Part shown: positions 44,372-56,301 of the stretch, piece by piece
Numbering within the stretch: position 1 is the stretch's first letter
Layout of the letters: each line of letters opens with the position of its first letter
NCBI RefSeq assembly: GCF_902167145.1
Contig: NC_050104.1
Span: 4,526,001 to 4,590,000 of the forward strand
DNA: 64,000 nucleotides
Direction: 5' to 3'
Origin: Zea mays
Lineage: Eukaryota > Streptophyta > Magnoliopsida > Poales > Poaceae
Position numbers and translations under genes: made by a program
Notes under the pieces: generated by a model
What the model saw: the letters and a program-made list of their open reading frames with translations, nothing else
Database searches by the model: none
What the model was told of the DNA's origin: nothing

Positions 44372-45372
44372 ATACTAGGTAAGTGCCCCTGCGTTGCAAC
44401 AGTAACTTATAAATATCATGATAACTTATATACAAATAGGTGAACACTCGTGCGTTGCTACGAAGTAAAAATGTTATGACAAGATATATACAAACAGTTG
44501 ATCTCAATGCTATCTATATAAAAAAAAGAGTCGATCACACGTCTTCTCACACAAATAGCTACATTTGCACGTGTTATAATCCCAAAAAAATATATCAACC
44601 TTGACAATATCGCAAAATAGATTATGCCAATGTTTAAACAAAACAAAAATGGTACAAATCACGCATTTGACGCAAGCTACCTTATATATTATACATCATA
44701 AAGGTCCCTCTATGACTGCAAAAGCAGTAATGTTGACATCCCACTACGACGAATAAAATAGTTGCCTGAGGTGAGTACAAAAGGACACTGAATTTTATAT
44801 GCCATGAATCTCGGAGTTAACATCTAGCAACAACCTTTTCTCAATTCAACAACTTCAATGAAAAAAAAGGATACCTTTAGAAGACCCAAACACAAGTATG
44901 TGCATCCATAGTAATAAGACATGGCTCTAAGAAGAAATGAGTTATCATGGTAGTTCTAATATCCAGCACTCCAGGAAGACAGAAGTTTGCCATAACAGGA
45001 GGTAGTTCTGAGCGCAGTTAATAACTCAAGTAAATCTACACAACATAACTTAAAATACACTATCTGGCAGTGACAATTAAGATGAGAATTTTACAAATAC
45101 ACATAACACAACTCCAAACCAATCAAGATGAGAGTTTTACCAAGGAATATGTGGCGATGGCAATTATGAGTAGGTCAACATACCTAATTTTCTGAATGGA
45201 GCAACAAATGCAGGTAGTAACTGAATTATATCCATGCAGTTTTGTGCCACACACAATGCTTTAGAAATCTGAATTGTAGATACATTATGAAGTATATGTT
45301 CGAAGAATGACAAAGCGTAACCAAAATTTGGCCATGAAATTGGACAAAAATAGCCACAATTTAGCAGCCAAC

Positions 45373-45470
45373 AGTACAGTGTACTGAAGCAAAGATCTAT
45401 GTACAGTGTACTGAAGCAAAGATCTATGTACTGAAGCAAAGATCCATGTACAGTGTACTGTACTGTACAG
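45373..45470. repeat. Short tandem repeats around tgtactgaagcaaagatc
   Basis: Three to four copies of ctgaagcaaagatctatgta units of 19 to 27 bp spacing. Isolated related copies occur near 47700 and 47765. Confidence 0.8.
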
Positions 45471-46060
45471 GCGACTAAAAGAGAATGTTGTCAAGTGACA
45501 TTCATTATGATAATAGAAGGGTATTACTTACTGATGGCGCAATCTCATATGTAAGGAATTCTGTTAAACAATCATCTTATGTAAATTACAATGGTAAATA
45601 TTTCGTCGTCTTAGTTTCACAATCAATCATTTTGATAGACAAGCTTGAGATACAAAAAGAATGATCACCTCTAACTGTAGTATCATATTGTACACCAGCA
45701 TACGTACGATTCAGTCCTTTGATTCGTTGACAACCTAGACCTCTTGTACTCGAAACATGTAGTCATGTACAATAATTCAATTTGAATTTCCCAATGTAGA
45801 AATGCAGAGCCGTTATCACTATTTGGTACCGCCTGACCTCACTATCCCATATGTTTGGGACATAAGAAGAGTGTTACTGCTACCTATGTGTTGCAGAATA
45901 TATATTTTAACTATTGTGTTAAAAAAAGAAAATAAATTCGCTATTTATTTTTTTGTAAGAAGGAAGTGTTACTGCTACTTGCTTGAGTTACGCCCAGCAA
46001 GCTCAGTAAATTTGGAGTACAAGTGCTCATCCCCAATTTCATCTTTCTAGCTAGATACAA

Positions 46061-46497
46061 CTTCCTCCAGTTACAAATACTTGAGCCTTTTGCCAAAATA
46101 TGGTCAAACTATTAAATTTTATGTTGCCAATAGTTTTCAGAATATTTAGTTTGGCAACATAAAAACCATATGTGTATTTTTCTTGAAAGCTATCTTCATA
46201 CTACCATGTGTATTAGAGATTATAACTCATACTACTATAAGAAAAAAATAATGGTCAAAGTTAGAACTTGAAGAACACAGAAAGTGAAAGGTGACAAGTA
46301 CTTAGACTGGAGGCTGATCAGAATATTTAGTTTGGCAACATAAAAAACATATGTGTATTTTTTCTTGAAAGCTATCTTCATAATACCATGCGTATTAGAG
46401 ATTATAACTCATACTATTATAAGAAAAAAATAATGGTCAGAGTTAGAACTTGAAGAACACAGAAAGTGAATGGTGATAAGTACTTAGACTGGAGGGA
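46061..46497. mobile_element. Stowaway-like MITE with internal 181-bp duplication
   Basis: The ends cttcctccagttacaaatacttg and caagtacttagactggaggg are inverted-repeat-like, typical of ctccctcc-ended MITEs. A 181-bp block starting at 46138 is repeated from 46319 with few differences, including a copy of the right end, so the element has two right ends. Confidence 0.7.
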
Positions 46498-47230
46498 TTA
46501 CTGTTTTCTAATCAGTGGTTCGAAGCTTTTTAGCCCACAGAGTGACATCTTAAATATAGTATCTATCATCTGAATGATTGATTAAGTTGCACATTTGAAG
46601 AGTATGGATACGTCAGCCAGATGTTGCACACAAGCATTCATATTATCTCCTCTTATTGACAAATGAATCCATTTTCGAGAGTTGGTTAAAAGGTGGGTTG
46701 TATAGGGGAGGGGAGGAGTGTCTGATGAACTTGGTTGCAGAGTTCACAGTGGAGTTGTTGATTTGGTTTTTGGGCTATCATTGGAGAACCGACCAACTGA
46801 AATGTGTACCTTGCAGTAGCTCTGTCGCGTATGGAAAAGGGAAGTGAAGACAAGAACCCATCTGCTTCGTCTCCCTCTTGGAAATAAAGAAAAGCAGTAG
46901 GCCTGGCATTGTCTTCTAAATACTAACGGCAAACACTTAAAAAACATGCTATTTCGGCTGCACCACCAGAACCTGACAAATGGCACAATAATCTCGGTTC
47001 GAAGAGCAACAATAGTTTACTATAACTAAAACTAAACCATATATATACACCCGTTTACCATCCAAAGCTCGAGCTAGGTCCAGACTAAAAGCATCGTCAC
47101 CTTCTTGCATTTCATAATGTGGAGCAGCCTGAATGGACGACGGCTAATAAAAAAGTAATGGTGAGTCTGGGAGCAGGAGCTAAGGTATGCTGTTGGTGAC
47201 AGAAGTGAGTCTGGGAGCAGGAGCTACCAT

Positions 47231-47319
47231 TGTGAATCATAATTTGGAAGAAAACAATTACACCTATGTATGCATTGTGAATCATAATTTGGAAGAGAAC
47301 AATTACACCAGTGTATGCA
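47231..47319. repeat. 45-bp tandem duplication
   Basis: Two copies of tgtgaatcataatttggaag and the following bases, starting at 47231 and 47276. A gtgagtctgggagcaggagct pair lies just upstream at about 47161 and 47205. Confidence 0.85.
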
Positions 47320-48298
47320 TTTGTTTGATTATAAACTTTTAAGCATGTTATTTTATTTTCTATCCCAAAAAATGGATATCAACACAAAACATTCTTCAAA
47401 ACCATATTATTCCAGTAAGAAACACACAATTGTAATGGTATTAGACCAACCATCAATAGGACAAGCCTTAGGGATTAGCGTTTTTTGGTTAGTGAAGAAA
47501 CAGGGGGACTTACCTTTTACAAGATCTTGAGCTCCTTGTAGGCTCTTCATGGTGAACACCACACCATCTATCAACCTCAGCTAACCAAGATATGTGCAGT
47601 TGCAGAGGAGCCGCAACACCTCCTAGGAGCTGGTGGTGTTGCCGTCGCAGAGAAGAATCACCTTGCACCAATCACGCCTATAAACCCTAGTATTATTTAT
47701 GTACTGAAGCAAATGATGGACAATACTATCAAGCCTAGTATTATTTTATCATCTGCAGAGATCTATGTACTCAAGCAAATAGCTTTCACATGTGTAAAAA
47801 ACTAACACTAACACCAAATACATGTTACTTCTAAACCCTTAAATCTGTAATTTTTACTACTAATTATATTTAACTACTTGTTTTAGATAATTTAACTGAT
47901 CAGTTATGATGAAGCATCCACTACTGTAGGATGACATGTAATTTGAAAATATGCAAAGATAGAAATGACACTGAAAAAGGTAGCATATGAAGTTCCAATA
48001 GTAAAACGCTCATCATATTCTCTATTATAGAAAGAAACGTTGTTCCTTTTGAGAGAATGACACAAGTAGCTATCAGATAGAATAGATAACTACAACAAAA
48101 AACACTCCATGCATCCTGAAATACAAGGCATCCATGCAATTTTAGAACCAAATAAGGAGTCTGGCAATGGTTGTGATAATTAAAAAAATAAAAATGAACA
48201 AATATTGTTTCCAGGAAATGAGCAACTTCAGAATCTGAATTTTGACACCCAAATTCACATTACCCAGTTCCAAAATTAATACAAAGGTTAATGTCTTG

Positions 48299-48508
48299 CT
48301 AGTAAATCAAGGTAGATAGTAGCGCCAAATTAATGCCGGTCAAGAGGAGTAGAAACGGGGCAGAAAGTTGAGCAACACTCTGCTGGTTAGCCGGTAATGG
48401 GGGCGGGGGCAAGCTGACATGATCTGGTGCAGTAGTTTTGACTGAGGAAGGTGTTGTTGGCACTGCTATGGGTTGGACCATGTCCAAAGCCTGTGTCTGT
48501 AGAACAGA
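48299..48508 (-). pseudogene. Terminal exon-like piece with hydrophobic tail
   Basis: After an acceptor-like gttctacag the frame reads a Pro-rich stretch (LPPPPLPANQQ) and ends in a hydrophobic LLLLTGINLALLSTLIY. It could be the last exon of the KH gene or sequence joined to it later; a hydrophobic tail is not typical of KH proteins. Confidence 0.35.
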
Positions 48509-49777
48509 AGGCATGTGACAAAAAAATTATATTGTTGATTAGCAGGCCAGATATTTATGTTAAGAGAAGATCAAGAAATTAGTTTACATACAGTTTTTGG
48601 TGTTTCCACCATTCCAAAGACCACTTGTGCCTGCAAAAAAGGAAGTCATATAGAAAATTCAAACCTAGTTAAAGAAATAAACAGATTTACTGTTAGACAT
48701 CAAGACATATTATGCCAGGAGAACAATGGTATATACAGGTGCTAAAAAAGAATGCTTTTAAATAAACGGTTGGAGAACAATAGCAAAGTACAACAAATAG
48801 TGACTTTAACGATAACAGAGTTTGCTGGCTATTATTAGTACATAAAACACAGTTGTCCTCATCCAAGATTTTCTCAGGTAAACAACTACATGGAATGGTC
48901 AGATAGTCACAACTTCACAAATAAATACCCATGCCTTTTTTCCCAGCCAGCTATAGGCAGTATAAATTCAGATAGTTAAGGTTAAAGTGAAGCATGACTA
49001 TACTGCAGTCGCGTCCTTTAAAATGGCCTTTAGGAGAGGAGAGGCGAGCAGAATATTCATATACACTGTGTTCAGAATTCCAGGAGGATCATCGGAAGGG
49101 GCAAAAGGTGGAGGACTATTGGCAGTACTTGTATCTCTCAAAGTCCTAGTTCTAAGCCTTGAAGCAATCTCTGTGAGGGCTCCTCTTGCAATAGCTGGAG
49201 GCCCTGCAACCTGAAAGCTTGGAACAAATATACAGGTACAACAAAAGTTAACAAATAAATGGTATAGATAATAAAAACAAGTATTTTGGTTTATCTGCCT
49301 TCGAGTAAACTCGAATTTCAGCCCCAGTTCGTCTTCTCATTTCAGTAATCACCTGCCCACCTTCCCCAAGAATACAACCAACTTTGTTTGATGGTACAAC
49401 AAGCCTTGTACAGTTGTACTTGAATGGTGTTTCTCAGAGGGTGCACTTACTTTATCATGGAGCAAAATGAGTGCCTCAATTGTTGGGGATATTGGTTCAG
49501 TTGGTATCTGGATGAATGAGAAGGAGATAAAATTGTGAGTATTGGTGCAAGAAAGTGGTTGGCAACTCGAAACCAGCTGCATTGTTACCTCGTTAGATGA
49601 AACAGTGATCAGTCTTTCTCCAGAAGCATCTTTGTCAATCTCTTGAACTTTAATGCGAACACCAGTCTGCTGCTCTACCCGCCTAACATTAGCCCCACTT
49701 TTCCCAATAACTGAACCAATGAGCTCAGAAGCACATAGGATTCTGATAGACTTATCACCATTCTCACTAACAGGGAG
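48299..49777 (-). pseudogene. Broken KH-domain RNA-binding protein gene fragment
   Basis: Reverse-strand exon-like pieces in gene order are 49777-49589, 49507-49279, 49210-about 49055, about 48632-48585 and 48508-48299. The first contains IRILCASELIGSVIGKSGAN and VRIKVQ, a KH domain with the GxxG loop. The second contains LVVPSNKVGCILGEGG, another KH domain. The third reads VAGPPAIARGALTEIASRLR. This order fits plant multi-KH proteins of the HEN4/PEPPER type. Lesions: a frameshift just before the second KH domain and a lost exon end after KYL near 49279. The first KH exon follows an acceptor-like tag but the exons expected before it are not found. It is a degraded copy, probably carried by the surrounding mobile unit. 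Confidence 0.75.
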
Positions 49778-50514
49778 CTAATTAGCAATGGAAGTGGCAA
49801 TGTGGTTGAAGAAGGCGACGACCTCGGGGATCGAGACGTCGCTGCAGAGCGCGAGGAGGCAACAGAGGAGATGGAGCGGGAGGTGAGCCCTTCTCGGACG
49901 CTTTCTTTTAGCCAGTTTGTGGAAATTATCCAATCACTGCAAGGAGCATATGAAGTTTTAAAATAGTTAAATAACCATAAAATAGGAAAATCACAATATA
50001 TGAGGGTGAAAACACCATATTTAATTCCCACCAGATTTCTGTCAAGAATAGATACCATATTTCGTTATAGGTTAAAGCAAGCTGGTCATTTGGTTAACAA
50101 AAGATAAGGATACATACCTAGATTGCATTAAAAAGGATACAACCTAGAGCACAGAGCAATACAGAAATTCATAGTCCTGCGTGTTTTTCCAATGACAAGG
50201 TGTGCTCATGAACGCCCATCGCAACTCGCAAGTAACAAACCCCCTAAGAGTTTCAACGACCTATATCATAATGATTATTCAGAGGCAGAAAATGGAGATA
50301 TGTTGTACTGGTGAAAGAATAAAACGATGGAGGCTCAAGGGAAAAATGGACATGCAAGTTTTTGTAATCACAAAAAAATTGAAAACAAATATTGGCATGT
50401 ACCAACTTCACAACTTCTTGTACGTCTAAATCTCTTTGATCCAATCTCTGCTTCGGCTGCTCCCCGTTCCATACCTCGTCACATCGCATTCCTCCTCCAT
50501 GGTTGCGCTTAACA

Positions 50515-51410
50515 TCAGCCATAAGCACCTGCTAACAACAAATCACGAGAAGGGGTGAAAACTAACAGGATGTTACTGCCAAATAAACTCAACCGCCGCC
50601 GGTACCTGGAGCAGGAGGTACGAACGAGATCAGTGGCACATCCCTTGGCTTTGGAAGCAACTGCCATTCCTGCCCTTGTCGTCGCCGCCAAAGAGCCTGC
50701 AGAAGCCAAAGACGGCGACGCGCGATGACGGTGGGTCGAGCGAGGACAGCCGAGTGGATGCACTCCACCACCCGTGCCACGTGGCGTTGAGGAGTCGCAT
50801 TCATCTTCTTCACAGAGAAGACGAGGTCCCGCGAGGAGGATACACAACACACGGGGAGGATGAGCCAGCTCATGGCCTCGTCGATGTCGGCCGTCTCTCA
50901 TGAGTCCGGCATGGCGGATGTGGCATCCTCGGCTGCAGGCTCCGAGGGCAACCATGAGCCGAGGCACTGAGACCTTGAGGAGGAAGCGTAGCTAGGTTTG
51001 GTTGAGCAGGGTGTGGGGTGTGGACGACGAAGCCGGGCAGGCGTGTGCCTCGACGATGTGTGCGCAGAGTGGGCCCCGCCCCTATGGACATCGCCCCTAG
51101 GGGTTGAGCACACCGGAGCAAGGGCTGGGATCATGGGGTCAGGCGCGGGCATCGAGGCCGGTTGGACGGGGCGTGGAGGGGGAGGCGGGGTTTGGGGTCG
51201 AGGGTGCGTGGACGGGGAACGGGGCGTGGGCAGTCGAGCGTCTCGCAGGGGACGGCGGGGCGCAACCGTGGAGGGAGGCGAGTGCGCGGGCAAAACCGCG
51301 GTGGTGGCAGCGGTGGGCACGGCGGCGGGATGAGCGGCCATCGCGTGGGGAGCAGGCGCGGTTTGGCGGCTAGGGTATCGCGGGGGCGGAGCCAGGCGGG
51401 GGCACGGTGA
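50515..51410 (-). other. GC-rich segment, possible 5' region of the KH-gene fragment
   Basis: On the reverse strand several overlapping frames are open (up to 150 codons) because of GC-rich composition, but none gives a domain. Its place upstream of the KH exons suggests captured promoter or first exon. Confidence 0.3.
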
Positions 51411-51458
51411 AATGTGGACGCCCTCATTGGGTCCTTATAGAGTAGTAGAGATACTAGG

Positions 51459-53000
51459 AACATGGTCCACACAAATAGCGTGGATAGCTAGCTTTCTATT
51501 ATAGTCATTATATTTTTATTTTTTATACTAGCTCCGTTCTCTCGAATGTTTAATTTGTCGCCGGGTAGTTTATTTTGGAACTAAACCGTGACAAACAAAA
51601 AAAATATCTATATGCACAAACTTCATATATACGTAACCATTTACTTCATCATTTTCTTTCTATTCCACCCCTATCAGGTGGCCGTATAATTTATGCTATG
51701 GCCAGATACTGCTATCTCTCGGTTCTTTGGTAAAATCGATAAAATCGTTGTCCAAATTTCTAATAAAAACTGTTTTCTCTAACTCACTTATAAATTTAAA
51801 ATTTGAATAATCAGATACCTTACTCACATATACTGTACTGTAAGGGAGGTTGACTTTTGTCTTAATATATTCTGAGGCCTATAACAGGTAAGGTACTATC
51901 CTGCAAGGTACCCTTGTAAGAATACACCTATGTGAATTTGACTGTGAGGTCGCGGTCTATGAGGTGTGAGTAATCTCAAATAAACTCACTAAAAGACACA
52001 GGAGCATGACTGTAACACTCCAATCAGAGGCATGGCTTTAGGCGGCCTAGTATAAGTGATGCCTATAGATGAAACCTACTTACAAGACTAGAAATTCAAG
52101 GCTTTATCCATTGTAAACTCGTGAGGTGAATCCTATAATGCAAGGTGTAGCTCAACTCGTATCGGGTCTACATTGTAAAGTTGGTATATGGAATTGAGTC
52201 AATTGGAGACCTTGGCTTTGGTGTGAATTGTTAGAATTAGGGTCACTAGTGTGTGGTCCAATTCAATAAGAAAGCCAAGGTGGTGTGTAGAGATGACATG
52301 GAACTTTAGTCCCATATTGCTCATCTAGGTAGGAGAGAACCAAATTATATGTGAGAGTGTTACGTACTCTTTCACATGAGACAAATAAAAGGATACGAAG
52401 GCTGCCACACGTACTCGCTTGCTCGTGTTTCACGTTATTTATTATGTGATTGTGACTTGCGCCGATGCATGATCAACTTTGACTGCCAAGAGCATTTTGT
52501 ATGTTTATTTTCTTAGCAGATATTAGATGTCGATGTCATGTTGTACATTTCAAAGGCAAGCATAAAGCTGAAAGCACGGAAAAGCACCATGAAACACTAA
52601 AAAGTCCTTATGTGATTGATAATCTAAAAAATCTTGTACCCAGGCATGTCAAACTTGTCATGCTGTAGGAATAGACAGACTGAAAAGACCATTATTATTG
52701 TATTATTGCTGCCAGTTTTCTAAAGCGAAGCAAGACAACTAAAATCGATCGAGATGGGATGCCGTTTTCCTCGTTGCAGGTTATGCCACTGTAGAGATAT
52801 CGCTAAAATAAATAAGCCGACGATCGCAGCAACTGTTGGAACCCCCCTGCCGCAAATTAGTTAATTTTTAGATAAATAGATATAGCCCCAGCTTCTATAG
52901 AAAATCGATAAGAATAAAAAAAACGGCTATGGGGGACAAAGTCGAAGTTTGAATAATCATTAGTTATTGATGGAGAATAATGGTGTCTGTTATCGTCATA
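51459..53000. other. AT-rich non-coding DNA, unassigned repeats
   Basis: The segment 51527-51595 (ctagctccgttctctcg ... gtgacaaacaaa) looks like a decayed Stowaway-type element. About 51950-52400 has the even composition of an LTR or old retrotransposon, but I found no ends. No gene is seen. Confidence 0.35.
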
Positions 53001-53005
53001 CCATG

Positions 53006-53152
53006 TGTTAGGCGCTGATTTTGGCGCCAAATTCTAGAACGTACCGCCTAGCGGTACTCTCTGCGGAGGTGCGGACGGTCCACGGCCCTGGGTCGAACGG
53101 TCCGCGGCCTGGCGTATAAGTGGATCCTACTCTGCGTACGTCCGGAGGGACA
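53006..53152 (-). repeat. Outer 147 bp of the 3' LTR
   Basis: Starts tgttaggcgctg in forward reading and aligns with the first 150 bp of 55701-56296 (gcggaggtgcgg, ggtccgc and ggcg blocks) with many differences. It ends where gag-side sequence begins. Confidence 0.75.
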
Positions 53153-53159
53153 ATATACC

Positions 53160-55690
53160 GACGATGAGTAGGCGGGTGGAAAGTATCCTAACATCACAGG
53201 ATGAATAGACGATGCTTGTTGCGTTGCCCTTCGTGACGTTTTATTCTGTCGTTTCGTTTTAGTGGGTGACTGGGATTTCTTTGTTGGTTGATCGCATAGA
53301 ACGACCTTCTTGCTAGCATATTTGGAGAGCAACTGATCAAAAGTAGGGTCGGCTTTGACCAGCCGACCATGTATGCTTTGCCATTGCGTATCTTTCCTTG
53401 CTTTGTGTGGAGGCTGACGCCTCTGGCCATGGGCGAACTGTCCGACCGAGTCAGCCAGACCGTTCGCATGAGCACCAGTCCATCCACGCGTAGGTCTCGG
53501 ACAGTCCGCGATGCTCGAGTCAGGCATCTTTGCTCGGCAGCTCGATTGAGCCTCCCCCCAGCACCTCCGGACTTGTTAGTCCTTTTATTTGGAGCTTTCC
53601 GAGCAATCTCTTCTTGTGATATATTCGACGTGCGAGGATCGCCAATGACGATGTTTTTGCCTTTATCGGCCACTTCGGGCCGAACCAAGACCTTTTTGCT
53701 TGTGGGTTCTATTGTATTAATAGGAAATGGTTGTGTGTCCACTTACATCTCCTAAAAAGCCAATCGACCCTCATTTATGGCTGATTGTATCTGTCGACGA
53801 AAAACATTACAATCATTGGTGGCATGGGAAAAGGAATTATGCCACTTACAATAAGCATGTCTCTTTAATTCATACATAGGAGGAATAGTATGAGTTAATT
53901 TAATGTTGCCATTTTTTAGTAGCTCGTCAACTATTTTTATCGCATTTGGCAACATTAAATATAAATTTAACCTCTTCTTACCGATTCTTTTGAACCGGTT
54001 GTAAAGAAGAACATGCAGAAGATTTGGCCTAATTTGTTGGCCAAACAAGCTCAGCGGTATATACATCTGCGGATTCATCATCTGAACCATCACACTCTAC
54101 TAGATGTATAGTATGATCGATCGATTTTGATGTCTCTTTAAATCGGCTTTCATAGGCCAAAGCTCGCTAATGTAGGTGAGCTATTGAAAAGAACTGGGTG
54201 CCATCTAATTTGTCTCTTAAGTAGGATAGAAACCCATTAAAAGCTAGCCCTGCTAGCTCTTTGTCTGCGACATTAATCCGAAAGCATCGATTTCTAGTGT
54301 CCCGGAACCTCCGGATATAATCATTAACCGATTCTTCGCGTCCCTATCGGACTGAAGCTAAATCAGCTAACCCTAATTCATATTCCCCAGAAAAGAAATG
54401 TTCATGAAATTTACTCTCTAAATCATTCTAGGAATTAATGGAATTAGGAGGCAGGGCGGCGTACCATGCAAAAAGGTACCAATAAGGGATAAAGAAAATA
54501 TACGAACATGAAAATCTTTCCCATCAAGCAATTCGCGTAGGTGTGCTAGAAACTGGCCTATATGTTCGTGTGTGCTTCTACCATTTTCACTAGAAAATTT
54601 AAAAAACTTCGGTATCGTTGCCCCTTGTGGATATGGGACAGTGTCAAACCGGTGATCATATGGCTTTTGATATGACTGTCTACTGTGGCTACACTAACTC
54701 CGATCCTATCTCGAAATAGTTCAGCCATGTCTTCCTTAATTTTCTCCATTGCACCCGGTGGCGGACCACCGGACCCTGGGATGTGGGGCTCATTCGGTCG
54801 GGCATTGCTATGTCGACCTTCTTGCCGTGACCGATCGATAATGTTGATCAGCATGTGATCGTATGGTGCGCTGTGGTTTAAATATGTAGGGGGCAGAATG
54901 TACTGCTGTTGTGGTGTGTAATAATTTGGTGTGTAGTGTGCAATAGTAGGTTCTGCGTATGCGTATCCAGTTTGTCCGGTGGTAAATCCAAACTGCCCGG
55001 TTGTGTTCGCTACTATTGGGGCGCCACGTGGTGGTTCGGTGCAGCCCCGGACTGTCCGATAGGGAAAGCCGGACGGTCCGTGTAAGGGTCGGACTATCCG
55101 AGCAAAAGCTCGGACGGTCCGACCGTGTCCAGGGGCGTCGATCTGCCAGGGACGACGGTGGCGGTATTTGCCCTGGATATGAGTTCATCGGCATACCATA
55201 TAATGGCTGGGGCTGTGAATCCTCATTTATTGCCGATGTTTTAGACATAGATATCCTATTACTAGTTTCATATGATGGAAAATTAGGAGCAACATATTTC
55301 TCCAACGCATGTGTTAATTTTCTAATTGATTCTTCTAACCCTCCAATATGTTGTTTCATTTGATCTTGCTGCTGATCTACATAATGTTTAATAGATTGGA
55401 AGTCGTCGAGTTTAATTACGTTGGGGACTTGAAGCGAAGATAGAAGAGATGCGACGTCGGTCTCTCCATGTTTGACAACCTTCTAGTGGCTATCCACCGT
55501 GTATTATGACAAGAATTTCTCTTTCGCTTGACACATGTAGTCTTCGTAATGTTGTTGCCCCTCGACCTTTAGACTTTCAACAACGGGCTCTAGGATATTG
55601 TTCGGAAATATATCGGTGTGATCTTTAGAACCGACCATTTTGAGGGTTTGATTTTTAGTAGATCTTGACACCTGTTCCCTAGCGGAGTCG
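53160..55690 (-). pseudogene. Decayed Gypsy gag
   Basis: Reverse-strand pieces in shifting frames recall Gypsy gag: MEKIKEDMAELFRDRIGVS near 54740, FDTVPYPQGATIPKFFKFS and HVRIFSLSLIGTFL between about 54640 and 54450, then a stop. They continue with CKWHNSFSHATNDCNVFRRQ and SAINEGRL near 53800, a region found after gag in this family. Frameshifts and stops make it non-functional. No protease or polymerase domain is present. Confidence 0.75.
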
Positions 55691-55700
55691 CAAAAAAGTG

Positions 55701-56296
55701 TGTTGGCCGATCTGGGCGCTAAACACTGGAACGGGCCGCCTGGCTGTACTCTATGCGGAGGTGCGGCAGTCCACGACCCTGAGCCGGACGGTCCGCCACC
55801 TGGCGCAAGAGCGGCTCCTGCTCTGTGTACGTTTGGACGGTTCACGCCTGGGGTTCGGACGATCCGCGATGGTGCAGAGGGTCTTCTTTGTAGAAGACCT
55901 AGATCTCGCCTCCCGGGAGGGACCCCGTCGGGAGGAGAGATCCTAGGGTGTGTCTTGGCGTCGACAGACCATTCAAGACGCCTCTAGTCTATGTAGAGGT
56001 GAGGATTTGAGGTAGAAGGAACCTAAACTAGGGGTAAACTAGAGCTACTCCTAATGTATAAGGTAAAAACGAGAAGTAAATTTGATTTGATCGATTGTGT
56101 GAGATTCAATCGGTCGTATCCCTTCATCTATATAAAGGGAGACCCGTTACAAATCGGTCCCCGAGTTAACCCCGCAGTTTTAGTTAATAAATCACACAAG
56201 AAATACAAAACCCTAACTGATTCTGCGCATGTGTGGACGGTCCACCCCACTAACCGTCCGGCCTCAATTCCGCGAGGTCATTTTCTAGGCTCAACA
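55701..56296 (-). repeat. 5' LTR of the gag-only Gypsy element
   Basis: A 596-bp segment with TGTTGGCC...GCTCAACA ends. A TATA-like tctatataaaggg lies at 56130-56142. It aligns with 15067-15684 read in reverse, so both come from one family. Confidence 0.85.
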
Positions 56297-56301
56297 CCAT
56301 G

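Larger units (their letters stand above)
44380..51450. mobile_element. Possible 7-kb mobile unit carrying a KH-gene fragment
   Basis: The 8-bp sequence atactagg occurs at 44372-44379 and again at 51451-51458. The left end taagtgcccctgcgttgcaac resembles a recurring grass repeat terminus, and a related start is present at 62384 (tcggttgccaatgcgttgcgacgg). The right end is ccttatagagtagtagag. I see no terminal inverted repeat and no transposase inside, so the class is unknown. The direct repeat could also be part of the element ends. Confidence 0.4.
53006..56296 (-). mobile_element. Gag-only Gypsy element (zeon/cinful-like), internally deleted
   Basis: Flanked by CCATG on both sides (53001-53005, 56297-56301). 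In reverse orientation the 5' LTR is 56296-55701, a primer-binding-site-like gcgactccgctaggg follows at about 55690, then gag, and then only the outer 147 bp of the 3' LTR (53152-53006). Pol, polypurine tract and most of the 3' LTR are missing. Because both outer ends and the duplication are present, the loss happened after insertion or the element was copied in deleted form. The family name is inferred from LTR motifs. Confidence 0.8.
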
